Assembly (NCBI GenBank): GCA_009760855.2
Contig: WPIO01000027.1
Coordinates: forward strand, 372,501 to 407,500
DNA from: Cristatella mucedo
Taxonomy: Eukaryota; Bryozoa; Phylactolaemata; Cristatellidae
Direction of reading: 5' to 3'
DNA length: 35,000 nucleotides
The translations under genes were made by a program, and so were the position numbers. This document shows positions 10,860-21,300 of this stretch, piece by piece (position 1 is the stretch's first letter; the number at the start of each line of letters is the position of its first letter). The notes beneath the pieces were generated by a model. That model was given only the letters and a program-made list of their open reading frames with translations. It did not search any database and was not told where the DNA came from.

Positions 10860-11460
10860 GAGAGCCCGACAATGCACGGAGCTGACAGCAAATTTGTAAC
10901 CTAGCACTCGGACGACGGCTCAGAGCTAGGCGCGACTAGGCAATTTGGCATTCTTTGGCAATGGGCTTGGGTCTGCGGACTAGTCCGCGCGCGCGTCAGC
11001 GACAGCCACTACCCTAGAGCGCACCGGGCTGCCGGTTAGGCTTGCAGAACTTAGGTGAGTCGGCCTGTTTCTAGTTCTTGCTAGCCGCGAAACGCGTCTA
11101 CCAGAATGGGCGAGCCGTTGGGACTCGGCTCTCTGGCGGATACGCGTTGGAGGATACGCGCTCGACTACAGCGGCCGACGCTATGCGTCGTCTTTCCAAG
11201 CAAGCGCTACGACATCCCTTGGCAGCGGGCATTACAACGAGGCATGGCAGCAAACGCGCACACCTGTCCTATACCGAAGCTGTCGCACAGCTGCACCGTC
11301 ACTAACCGCGCGATAGGACTTACCGCCGAGCGACCGATATGCAGGCGGCGGAAGTGGCCTGCCAAGAAGAGGCTAGTGGCGCGCAGCGAAGGAAGGGCAG
11401 ACGATTCTCGACCTCCGTCAGCCTCCGCAGCAAGTGACAACAAATCGCCATACTTGTAGC
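10860..11460. other. CpG-rich patch with a consensus-like splice donor
   Basis: CpG dinucleotides are noticeably denser here than on either side (for example GCGCGCGCGTCAGCG at about 10988). TTAG|GTGAGT at 11051-11060 is a good animal splice-donor match on the plus strand. Overlapping open frames on both strands are probably a consequence of base composition. It could be a small promoter or 5' UTR exon, but no protein or promoter motif confirms this. Confidence 0.25.
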
Positions 11461-12055
11461 AATTGAGCTAAGCGAAGCGTTCGCTATATGTGGGCACGCG
11501 AGCCACAGTTTAGCTTAAATCTCATCGGACAGCGGGGCCATTTGTAATCGCCAGCAACACTCCGAACGCCTCGATTCGCTACGCTCGCGCTTCTGCATTC
11601 TAATAATGTGCCAACTGTGGATAGGCTGCATCGGAAAGACGCAATATCTTGGCTCAGGCCAACATTTTAACACAACATCTGCTGGCTGAGCAGCCACGCA
11701 TACATTGCGCATTTACAAATCGCAGAGGAATCTGTTAGGTAGCAGTCGTCGGCTATCTGCAAAGACTGACTTTATCTTCTCACATCATATTCGCATCGCT
11801 CCGATGGCTAATTGAGTTCAATTTTGTTTTCCGTACTTGTCAGCTTGACGTTCATGGTCATATACTTCAGCTTAAATGCAAGAGCTGCAGCTTCTGAACG
11901 CGGCACGAGCCACGTCGCTGACGCCTTCACAGGGCCACAACCGATACGTAAGAGACATCAGAGCTAGGACATGTATCTGTCGATGCATTACGTCAGCTTT
12001 TTTGAACGACTCACCTATTAGGGACCTCGGAGAAAAACAATGAACACCGCAAGTT
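11461..12055. other. Gene-free stretch
   Basis: Nothing recognisable. Composition returns to the local average after the CpG-rich patch. Confidence 0.45.
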
Positions 12056-12059
12056 AATA

Positions 12060-12637
12060 AGGACCATAAGCATGCATAGTGCCAGCACGCATATGCACAC
12101 GAAGGACGAATCACAGGGACCCACTAAATGCTGTCCTAAATAGGTGTGTTTTGAGTTCTTTTTAAATGTGGTCAAGTCAGGGGATGTTCTGATGCAAGTC
12201 GGAAGTGAGTTCCAGACTTTGGGACCATACGAACTAAACGTACGGTCTCCAAAGGATTTAAGGTGTGTACGAGGTATTGGTAAACTATTGGGTTCCGAAA
12301 AGCGGGTGATACGATGCTTGGCCTGGTGGGGAGTAGATCTGAGAGATAGGCTGGAGCCAAAGAATGAAGTGACCTAAAAGTGAGCGACAAAACCTTGAAG
12401 CAAATCCGTTGCTTGACTGGTAGCCGGTGCAGGTCGGCGAGAAGTGGTGTGATGGGGCAACTGCGACGCTCACGACAGACAAGATTGGCTGCGGAGTTTG
12501 GCACTAGCTGTAATCGCCTGATCGCACATGCCGGTAGGCCCGCAAGCAGTGAATTACAGAAGTCAAGACGGGATGTCACAAATGCATGGACCCACTTGGA
12601 CGTGGTATCCTTATCTAAACAAGCCCAACTAAAGTAA
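12060..12637 (-). mobile_element. L2/CR1-like LINE family 2, copy C (ORF2 C-terminus, 135 codons open)
   Basis: This is the best-preserved family-2 C-terminus. From 12579 down to 12172 one frame stays open and contains TSRLDFCNSLLAGLPACAI, RRLQLVPNSAANLVCRERRS, CPITPLLADLH, LPVKQRICFKVLSLTFRSLH, SLAPAYLSDLLPTR and LNPLETVRLVRM. This is the conserved post-RT region of L2/CR1-like ORF2 proteins. The 5' end breaks at about 12637. The 3' UTR continues to about 12060 (ACAGCATTTAGTGG and the CATGC-rich block) but the ATT tail is absent. The open frame suggests this copy is younger than A and B. Confidence 0.88.
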
Positions 12638-12755
12638 GTATTAGCTGATTCAATAGCCTCTTTTGTATAGCGACAGAAGAACCTACATGGTTATCACCAC
12701 CGCTTGCAGCGGTAATAAAGGATCGCCCGCTGCAGGATTCGAACCAACGGGGTAC
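12638..12755. other. Short unassigned spacer with a B-box-like motif on the minus strand
   Basis: GGTTCGAATCCT on the minus strand (plus 12734-12745) matches a tRNA/RNA polymerase III B box. No A box and no tRNA fold are evident around it, so I do not call a tRNA or SINE. Confidence 0.3.
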
Positions 12756-12848
12756 AGACATGTCCCCCTGTACGTTTTACCCCCGGACATTCCTATCGGA
12801 CATTTTCCCGCAGACATTCTCACCTGGGGGTAGGACATTTTCCACCGG
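12756..12848 (+). repeat. Degenerate GGACATT tandem repeats
   Basis: GACAT(T/G) recurs five times at irregular 14-23 base spacing, usually next to a run of C or G: ACAGACATGTCCCCC, CCCCCGGACATTCC, CGGACATTTTCCCG, CAGACATTCTCACC and TAGGACATTTTCC. GTACAG and CTGTAC at the left end form a short inverted repeat. It directly precedes the TTTAGGG-like tract. Confidence 0.65.
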
Positions 12849-12855
12849 TATATTG

Positions 12856-12992
12856 TTTAGGGATTAGCTTTTTAGGGTTTACCGTTATGGTTTAAGGGTT
12901 TCAGGGTTTAACGTTTAGGGTTTTAGGGTTTAGAGTTTAGGGTGCAGGGTTTTAGAGTTTAGTGTTTAGGGTTTAGGTCTTAGGGTTTAGGG
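12856..12992 (+). repeat. Degenerate TTTAGGG/TTAGGG-like interstitial repeat tract
   Basis: The motif TTTAGGG or TTTTAGGG, with variants such as TTTAGAG, TTTAAGG, TTTAGTG and TTCAGGG, recurs about 15 times over 137 bp. It resembles an old interstitial telomere-like array, although the 7-base TTTAGGG form is not the usual animal (TTAGGG) or arthropod (TTAGG) telomere unit. A single GGGTTTAGGGTTAG also occurs near 28321. Confidence 0.8.
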
Positions 12993-15900
12993 CGGGCTGT
13001 GCCTCTGCCGCCTAAATCTACCCTTGCTCATATTCCGCGCTTTAATTAGTGCGTATTAGGACCTAACTAGATCTCGTGAGGTCGAGTTATACTCAGCTGA
13101 CCTCTAAGGCGTAGCGCTCATTTGCAGGAACTCGGCGCACGCCGTAGCGTGCGCCGGCTTTGACAGGTGCGAGCGCGTGCCTGGCTGCGCCGAGCTGGAC
13201 GCAATCAGACCACTCTAACGCTACTAATTGCATTTCGAAAAATTTGTTTCGAAGAACATCCTAAAAATACGGTACGCTGGGTCTTTGTAAAACATGTACG
13301 CAGTGTACAAGGATAGGCATATTCGCACGGTTTCAGAGTTAACGGCTGGTAAGTAAGTAATCTTAGTGGTAAGCAATGAGTATTGCTTCTTAAAAGTAAT
13401 CAGAGCTGACATATCTTGATCTTTGAAGTATCCAATACCCTTGTTTATACTGCGGACTGCGATTCATTACATTCTTCAGTGTCGCTGCCATAATCCCTTT
13501 CTCGAATTCAATAATTCGCACTTTTTCAGCTGATTACTGCCTGGTTAGCTATTGAGAAGTCCTACAGGGTGTAGTGCAAATCTGCTATTCTTTAGTTTTG
13601 CCTTGGTGCATTGCTGGTCAGCTACACTTTTGTGTAGCCTTGCTTCGGCAGCATTTTCAAGGTATGCCCGGCTGGCATGTGACCCAGGTAAGCTGCTGAA
13701 CTCTGCTCTGTGGACTCTGGACGACACTTAACCTAATATAAGCAAAGGTAGGATAGCTTGGCCGGTTGCTATTAAGAAACGTTTGTGCATGGAGCAGCCG
13801 ACTAGGACTTTGCTCATGACCGCACAAGCCAGTGTATTTGGATCGTCTCGCGGTCTTCCCAGTTAGCCATCAGCCGAGTATCATAGCTACGACGAAACGT
13901 GACGGCACACTGTATCAGGCCTGAAAGATCACTCGGCAAATATCAGGCCTGAAAGATCATTCAGCAATCAGTTCAGACCGCAACTGGTTGTGGAAGTAAC
14001 TTAATCATGCAGACATTTAAGCAACTGGTGCCAGGTCGGATTCAAAGAGCTGTCGAGGTCGATTGTGTCCATGCATAGAAGGCAAGAGTCAAGATCGTCG
14101 GGGCCCTTGTTTGAAAAAAGCGTTGAGTGTCAATTGGATGTTTTCTAATTCGCCATTCCATATGAGTAAAATTGACTTCCATGTCCTTAATTTACTAAGG
14201 ATGGGATGAATTCCAGAGCTTTGTGTAGCGACCTTACTTTATAAGGCCTTTTAAATTGCATTCAGCTTTAACGTGTTCTGTTTTGGTACGATCTGCCTTG
14301 CTTGTGGTCGTCGGTAAGCTTTTCAACCCTCGCTTCGTGCATGGAGAAGTCCTAATGTATTAGAAAATCTGTAAAGGTAAACATATTTTTAGATGCCATT
14401 TGGAATTTGGCAATGAATTCCCTAGTAAAATCGTGCCTCATATGGAATCCCCTTATTCATGGCTACAAGGCAGTGGAATAATCAGCTTCCCAAAATGAAT
14501 ATAGCCACTGAAATGGCCAAAGTGTCACAACCTGAAGATCAATGGCATTTGGTCTACCTATTCAATCATATACGAGGCCAGGGACATAAGGTACTTATTT
14601 TTAGACTGCTAATTGTGCAGATCCTTAGCAGTGAGAAGTGGGTCAAAAGCACAGCTTGTAATGATTAAAGGTGCAGTATTTAGTAAACTCGGCATCACAA
14701 ATGGTTAACCTCTAAATAAAAAATTCTAGACTAATTAAAAGTGTTGAGAATTAGCGAACATTGAACTGTGCGAGTTCTGCATTGTTATCAAGTAGCCAAA
14801 AGAATAACATGCTACAGCTACTGAATCGCCAAAAATGGTGTCTTATATTTGATATCAATTCATTTGTGTGATTTTGACCAGGTGTGACCACAGCCAAGAC
14901 AGAACATGGCCCAGATGGAGCAACAACCCTTTTCGGAAACTGGCTAGGTAGTTATTTGCATTAATGTTGTGCATTCTAGACTAGTGGTAGCAGAGCATTC
15001 CACTCCCTTAATCCTGATTCATAGATGCATACATCCGAACGGAACTATGGAGCAGACGTTTCATTCACACGGCTTGCATTTCAAGCTGTTTACTTCAAAC
15101 ATTAGGTCAAGAGCACACAGGAACATCGACGTGCTGTTAATGTACACAACCGCCTCCTCGGCAAGCGAAAGTCGCCTGTGGGAGCTTATTGATATTTCTT
15201 AAGGGAGTGACCCACCAAGATGGAGGCAAGTGCAGCTAGCTGGAGTGCAACTAGCATTGGACACCTGCTGCATCTACAATGCCACAAGTGCTGGATTTAG
15301 CAGCCACTGCTGTTCTCTGTGAGAAGAAATTTCTCATGTCGAAATTATGGTGTCTGTTTTTATCAGTCGATTCCTTTTGCTGAATCGTTGCTCGAGACAG
15401 ACTTTCTACTTGCCGCCATCCACAAACTCGCCAAGTGAGCTAAGCATATTCTAAAGCAGCCACAGGCTGCATGCTGTTTCTCGATTTTAGGCTACTGTAA
15501 CAGCAACGCTAAGAGGTGGTCCAAATAAAGCTTCTGCCGATTTGCCGAGCTGAATGCTAACACTATTCATTTTGTTGGTTTCTGGTTACTGCAAGATCTG
15601 CATTTAGTGCACCATAGAAAATTACTTAAGCTCGTAATTATAGACTAATATTCTCGATTTTTCTGAAACCAAATTATTCACTGGATATTATGTAGCATTT
15701 TGAAAAACAAGTGGAATTCAATTTTTGTAAATTCTCAAGTGCAAAACCTGACAGATTAATCAGGCAACAGTTGTATGACCATAGCAAGTTCTTGTCTTTT
15801 TTATAATACTTAAACAATGAAAAAAAAATTTAATGACTGTTTTTCTGATGTGCGCTAGAGAAGCAGCAGTTGGACTCTTCTGCTATTCATGATCATCATC

Positions 15901-16880
15901 CGTTTGAATCAAAATTCTCTAATGCTTTGCCGGCCGCTTCTGCATCACTGAAGGATTTATTACTGAGAAATGTTGCTTCAAACCAGCATGTGGAAAATTC
16001 GGTAACCTAATATCTAGAAACTATCAAATAGACCGTGGCAGCTGCATCTTCAGAACTAAATTCCACACTCGTGCCTCTGAAACTCTCACATTGAACTCCA
16101 AGTGGCACAAATGTAATGAGAATAACTCAAGATGGAGGTAGGTATTTAAATAATATCGCAAATTTTTTTGAACAATCGGGGAAGAGTCGTTTGAATTTTC
16201 TTATGTTCTATGAAAATATAATTCTCTCACAAGAATACCCTTAGTTAAAAAATGCAAAAGTTTTGACATTTGCTTATTCGAGCACCACATCCAAGTGGCA
16301 TGGTTGGCCATGGTAAAGTGCTCTGATAAGTTACTTTTACGTGTGCTAAATAGTTGCAAGATGACACTGGTCATCAGATTTTTACAAAAGTCGTATTACT
16401 GAGATAAACTTAGTCTTATCTTATCAGTTTGTATGTGGTCAACGTGAATATGACATTAAAATTGCATAATTGGCTCTAATCTTTTCTAATATACAATAAG
16501 TAATTGTTTACATCACGAAATGCATGGCATTAGTAATAGACCTATGGTAGATATATGTAAAAAAATTGAAGTCATTGACTAATTCTTAGAATTTCTCTTG
16601 TTCAGGATTATCTCTGAGAAGTGTCCAGCCAGCAGTAGTCAACCAGCCTTGTAGTGGATTATTTTTTCTGGTATCTTAATGCATCTCGGATGCACGAATA
16701 ACCACATGGACTTTTGATGTTTTCTGAAAATAGTAACAAGAATAAGCTAGTTAAACGGTCCATAAAGATACAAATATAATTTTAAACATGTCTATTGGGT
16801 TGCGATAACTCTGACAGTATCAGCGCCCATAAGCACAAGTTGTAGCAGTCGTCTTGAAAGCCTTGAGTGGTGAATGACAT
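12993..16880. other. Long gene-free, AT-rich stretch
   Basis: I recognise no coding or mobile sequence. A short GC-rich hairpin lies at about 13131-13154 (CGGCGCACG and CGTGCGCCG). The part from 14.4 to 16.9 kb is AT-rich with frequent stops on all strands. Confidence 0.5.
13913..13968 (+). repeat. Two-copy tandem repeat, period 28
   Basis: The unit TATCAGGCCTGAAAGATCA followed by YTCRGCAA occurs at 13913-13940 and again at 13941-13968, nearly identical. TCAGGCCTGA within each unit is itself a 10-bp palindrome. Confidence 0.8.
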
Positions 16881-16884
16881 ACTT

Positions 16885-19245
16885 TCAGGTCAAATGTATT
16901 GTAATTTAATGTAATGTATCTCCCTCTGTAACTCCACAAGGCCATAAGACTATGTGGGTGTTACGCAGGAGAGTTTTGTATAGTGCACTCACAGCCTAAG
17001 CGGCTTTCTGTACGCATTCGGTAGCCAACAGACTTCATCTCACGAAACAAAGAGAAAGTGAGAAGCATAGCAGAATCAGGAGAGCAGTTGAGGTAGTGGG
17101 TAGCATGGAAGTAGCAGCTCAGGGCCGCTGAAAAGGATGAGCCGTAGTCGGCAGCAGGAGAGTAGTTGTCGTTTCGTAAGAACTGCATAAGCAAGTTCCA
17201 TAGTCTAGGACCTGCAGAGCTAAAGCTTCTGTTGCCAACGGTCTTTAAGCGGAGGAACGGAACAGCTAATTTATTGTCCAAACAGGACCAGAGGGCGCCA
17301 AGAGGCTGAAACTGGTGCAGCAGTTCGGCAAGTTAGGAAGGAGCCAAGCCGTTGCGTGCCTTGTGATTCAGCGTAAGAACTTTGCTCTGTATCCGTTGGT
17401 CAATCGGCATCCATCCTAGCTCTTTTAGCAAAGGAGACACGTGGTCAAACCTCTGGGACTTGAAGGCTAGCCTTGCAGCTATATTCAAAGTCCGCTGCAG
17501 TGGCCTAGTTACTTTCTCTGGTAGCCCAGCCAAAATGGAAGTACAATAATCATGCTGAGACCGAACTAAGGAGCTAGTTAAATAATTTGCAAGCCACTGT
17601 GGAAGACAGCTCCTAATCTTGGATAGGGATCGGACGTGATGGCTAGCTATAGAAGCAGTCTTCTGAATGAAGCTTTTAAAATTAAGGCAGCTGTCCAAAA
17701 CGACACCTAAATTTCGAGCACGTGATGATGGTCACACAACAGCATTACCTACTAGAAGCGAAAAGCCAAAAATCCAAAATCCAGCCCCATTGCGACATCC
17801 AGGATTGAATGTCGGCAAGGCAAGCGTTTAGTTTCTCAGTTGCTGCAGCAGGTTCGACGGTTTGAATGACAAATACAGCTGAGTATCGTCAGCATAAAAT
17901 TAATATCCTATCCCATGGGCCTTAATCACTTTTCCCAGAGGTTGAGTATAAATAAAGAAGAGCAAGGGACCGAGGACGGACTCTTGAGGAACTCCACAGG
18001 TGACCCGTCTTGTATGTGAGAATTGACCCCCACACGACACGGATTGAACACGATCAGACAAGTACGATTTAAACCACGCCAGTGCCTCGTCTGCCAGACT
18101 GATCGTTGTTCTCAATCGTTCAAGTAGAACATCGTGATCAATGGTGTCGAAGGCAGCAGACAGATCTAGCAGAGCTAGGGCAGTGACATTCGCGTCGTCG
18201 TTGCCACATAGAATGTCATTGTTAACACGGAGGAGAGCAGTTTTAGTGGAGTTGAACCCTGATTGAAATGCTCTGAAAACCTCTTGAACCCTGATTGAAA
18301 TGCTTCTGGCATTTCATTCTTTTCAATATGTTCAACCAGCTGCTTAGCAACAATGTTTTCAAGAATCTTCGTCAAGAAAGAAAGAAGACAAACTGTGCGG
18401 TAGTTTGCAAGGACCTTTTTATCTAATCCAGGCTTTTTAAGTATGGGTCTAACGATTGCCGATTTGAAGCACTTGGGGACGACCCCTTTTCCAAAAGAAG
18501 CATTACAAATTTCGGTTATGGCAGGGCTAAGTTGGTCTGACAGTGAAGACCACAGAGATGATGGTGTAGGGTCTTCAGGAGAAGAGCTCCTTTTGCTAGA
18601 CCTTATTAAGGTAGCCACATCGCACGCAGAAAAGAAATCTCGGAAAACCTTTTAAGGAAGGTCACAGGTTGTGATTCCGCAATTGCTTTATTCGGAGGGG
18701 GCTTTATGGAGGCACGAATGTGCACAATTTTTCAGTAAAGAAGGCTGAAAACTGTTTGGCTGAGTCCTTAATATCTGGGGAGTCAGGCCTCTCAGCATTG
18801 GCCAGTAAAAGGTTTGCTGTCTTATAAATCTGTTTAGGGTCCGGCCGGCAGGAATTCAGCTTTCGAGTGAAAAAAAAGAAGCCCTGGCTCCGGATGTAAA
18901 CTCGAAGGAAGTCTTTGAAATTTACTAGATCTGTATCAGACCCCGATTTCTTGAAACGACGTTCAAGCCTGTGCTTAACCCGGCGCATTTCTAGGAGTTT
19001 TTTTGCAAATTGAAAGTGATCTCAGAGACTCTGTATATGGTGGAATGAACAGGAGCATGCTTGTAACGAGCACTCCTGAGTATTATGTTCGCTGCATCAG
19101 TAAGGGTATCGAGGCTGCCGGTCGAGTTTGAATGCAGATCAAGAAGGCCTACACCAAAAAAAGGGTTTAGAAATTGGTTTATGTCAATACTCTGTAAGTT
19201 ACGTCGCTTGACAAGTTCGAAATCATCCTATACGTACAAGGGAGT
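16885..19245 (-). mobile_element. L2/CR1-like LINE family 1, longest copy (endonuclease end, RT, 3' end)
   Basis: Read on the minus strand this is a non-LTR retrotransposon ORF2 in the usual order. The end of the endonuclease region (LQSIDINQFLN at 19160-19200; LHSNSTGSLDTLTDAANIIL; KHAPVHS) comes first. The linker follows (RRVKHRLERRFKKSGSDTDL, 18988-18930, then PDPKQIYKTANLLLANAE). The RT starts with SSLSDQLSPAITEICNAS, VPKCFKSAIVRPILKKPG, NYRTVCLLSFLTKILENIVA and EAFQSGF (18618-18290). Next come the palm (LLDLSAAFDTIDHDVLLERL near 18120-18175), GVPQESVLGPLLFFIYT (18010-17950) and an intact FYADDTQLYL catalytic motif (YADD at 17885-17896). The C-terminal region is LTSSLVRSQHDYCTSILAG, then LLKELGWMPIDQRIQSKVLT and AGPRLWNLL. 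Several frameshifts and stops break it. The element is 5'-truncated near 19245, where it abuts a different decayed gene. Confidence 0.9.
18252..18304 (-). repeat. 32-bp tandem duplication inside the RT domain of the family-1 LINE
   Basis: TTGAACCCTGATTGAAATGC plus one T (21 bases, plus strand) occurs at 18252-18272 and again at 18284-18304. The period is 32 bases. On the coding (minus) strand this duplicates the FQSGF region and shifts the frame, so the reading after EAFQSGF becomes nonsense. It is an inactivating slippage-type duplication after or during insertion. Confidence 0.88.
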
Positions 19246-20440
19246 GGGAACCTTGTTCCTTTATGGAATGTCTTTATGTAAACGTCCACCGTGTTCGTCA
19301 CTACCATGCCATGTTTTCAGGGAAGGAATCCAGATTGAAAGTAGGAAAGTAGATTTTCAAAGACACGTTGCAGTCAAGTTTCTGATACTACATCGGCATG
19401 TCTTTTATTGGTCCTTTGCAGTTTTCTGCCCTAGCAGAAAGAGAAGGTTAGTTTTGGCGCCTGGCCAAAAAGCCTTTCACGCTTGTTTTGCGTCGTCCCG
19501 CAGCGAGTCATCATACTGGGCACCCTTAAAGTGCTCTCAAATCTGAGGACCCACAAAACTCCCTCTTTAAGAAACGCGTGCACTTTGCATGTCCCCACTG
19601 CAGTCCCATTCAAAAGGCAGCTAACTTCAAATCACCACAGAGGTGCCGGCTGTACTGTTTATACTCGATGGAATTCGGTAGCCGCTTTTTTTGGTAATCC
19701 TACGTCTCTTTCACATGGGCAGCATGGGCTAGTGGAATTTATCGAACACGGTTTCCATTGTGCGAAAGCACAGCCTCAAGACTCATTTTCAAAGAGTCTC
19801 CAAATAGTCTTCCTTCTTGGGGATCGCGAGTGATTTTCAATGCGTTCATGTATTGGAATAGACTACCGTGTTACTTTCCTTTTTGAAGAAAGGCTCGGAG
19901 TGCTGGTGGTGCTATAGAAATAAACTTATTGTGACACCTTCGAAAAGATTCTGCTGCTGGAGTCTTGATCCTTGCAACTCTGTCGTGTCCGTGGACAAGC
20001 CCAAATCACGATCTGTGTCATTTCGTTCTTCCTGTATTATTGTGTGTGAGGTTGATAATGCACCACAGTGGAAATCTGGATCACTGCATGCTGACGTATC
20101 AGGAGATGAACAGGTCGGCTCACCCTTGTCCTCATCAGACGAACCACGAGAATATTCTGCTGAAGGTTCTGGGATAGGAAGTCTCTCTTCTTGTGGAATT
20201 GATCTCAGTGCAGACGGAATGTTTGTCTAGACTATTCTCGACTTTTTTTCCTTCGTTATTCCGCATTGAAAGAGGAACCGAGCAGAAGAAGCAGCCATTT
20301 ATGTGGCTGCTTGGCTTTTGCTTGACACCCACCACAGGGACTTCAAACGGCATTGTTGGCCTTTGCTACTCAACTTGTGCGAACGCTGTGTTGTACATGT
20401 AGCACAGCGTATATGGGGGGGGGGCTCAAGGCAGATCTTG
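19246..20440 (-). pseudogene. Decayed gene of an uncharacterised GDLK / SDEHG-family protein, probably transposon-encoded
   Basis: Read on the minus strand with frameshifts, this matches a large uncharacterised protein family I remember from many arthropod and cnidarian genomes. Blocks in order are MPFEVPVVGVKQKP, then HINGCFFCSVP (near 20290; a Cys-x2-Cys pair), IPSALRSIPQEERLPIPEP (about 20225-20170), NDTDRDLGLSTDTTELQGSR (about 20020-19965), SEPFFKKESNTVVYSN (about 19900), HNGNRVR-IPLAHAAHVKET (about 19757-19700), YKQYSRHLCGDLKLAAF (GDLK at 19625-19636), MGLQWGHAKCTRFL, KEGV plus GPQI, YQKLDCNVSLKIYF, LDSFPENMAW and SDEHGGRLHKDI (19267-19302). Relative to the family as I remember it, the stretch between CTRFL and KEGV (with the CxxCxWDSR and PPLHIKLGLMKNFVKA motifs) is deleted, and the C-terminus is cut off where the family-1 LINE begins. 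Function is unknown; the conserved Asp/Glu/His pattern could be a nuclease or transposase, but that is inference. Confidence 0.75.
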
Positions 20441-21195
20441 TTCACCAACCTTGCATTTGAAGTAAAGATGACATGCCTTCTTCACTTAAAAAGTGATACT
20501 TTTCTTCAGGCTGGCTCACTTCCACACAAATACAGTAAAACTTGTCCATAGTATTAAAGCACTTTCAAGGCATTACTGTAATCTGTAATCTACCACAATG
20601 GATAAAATAATAAAAGTTTCATGCAAAAAAATGCTTAATGTGTCTTGCACAGAAATTCTGAAATTAAATGCTCAACCTGTCCGACTGGGTTGAATGACGT
20701 CAGCTTACAGCAGCAGCAGCATGGCAGTAGCATTGCATTGAATCAGAAAATGGTTCAATCAATGCTGGATGATTTGCGCACGACGCTAGTATGCAATGCG
20801 ATGCAATATTACATCAGTCTGGGCTTATTTAAGATGTTGCTGCAGTCCTACCGGATACATTTACACGGTGAAACGAGGAAAGTGAATTATCTTGAAAACG
20901 AGAGCCTGTAGAATTTGATTGTTATATTCGTGTTCAGATACACCTATATACTACAAATTAGGGTTTTATCAATCAGTAATGACTTCAATGTTGACCAGTG
21001 TAATACAGAGTTCACCCTTCATTGGCATTTGCAAGAGTTTGCCTGAAAGTGATTAGCTTTAGCGGCTGCCACAGGCGTTCCAGATCATTCGGCAGTTGAC
21101 TCCTACTTTCGCTAGATATAGTAATGATGAAAGAAATAAATGGTAAGTAATTCATGCGTATAGCAACATAAGAGAAGTTAATCTCGATTCGGGTA
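20441..21195. other. Gene-free stretch
   Basis: No recognisable family. An open frame at 20645-20911 (plus, 88 codons, with a CAG run encoding a short Gln tract) has no resemblance I can name. A G9 homopolymer lies at about 20414-20424. Confidence 0.45.
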
Positions 21196-21199
21196 CTTC

Positions 21200-21300
21200 A
21201 CATGTGCCACGGGCTCGAGCTTACGACCTTGATCATCAAATACATTCACCTTGACTTTGTCGATCGAGGCTAGCACCTTAACCGCTGGGATAAGCTGTAC
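21200..21300 (-). mobile_element. tRNA-derived SINE-like fragment (A and B boxes, minus strand)
   Basis: On the minus strand CCCAGCGGTTAAGGTGC (plus 21273-21289) resembles a tRNA A box and D arm. AAGCTCGAGCCC (plus 21211-21222) resembles a B box (consensus GGTTCGANTCC). Their spacing of about 60 bases would suit a long-variable-arm tRNA-Leu or Ser ancestor. The sequence GTGCTAGCCTCGATC between them also looks tRNA-like. The T stem does not pair well, so this is a decayed SINE head and not a functional tRNA. The body and tail of the SINE are not recognised. Confidence 0.5.

Noticed and set aside
12734-12745. tRNA gene or SINE suggested by GGTTCGAATCCT on the minus strand
   Set aside because: The T stem has a mismatch, no A box or acceptor stem can be found upstream, and the surrounding sequence is GGACATT repeat.
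14459-15202. Two plus-strand frames of 69 and 77 codons
   Set aside because: Short, no similarity, and embedded in AT-rich DNA with many stops.
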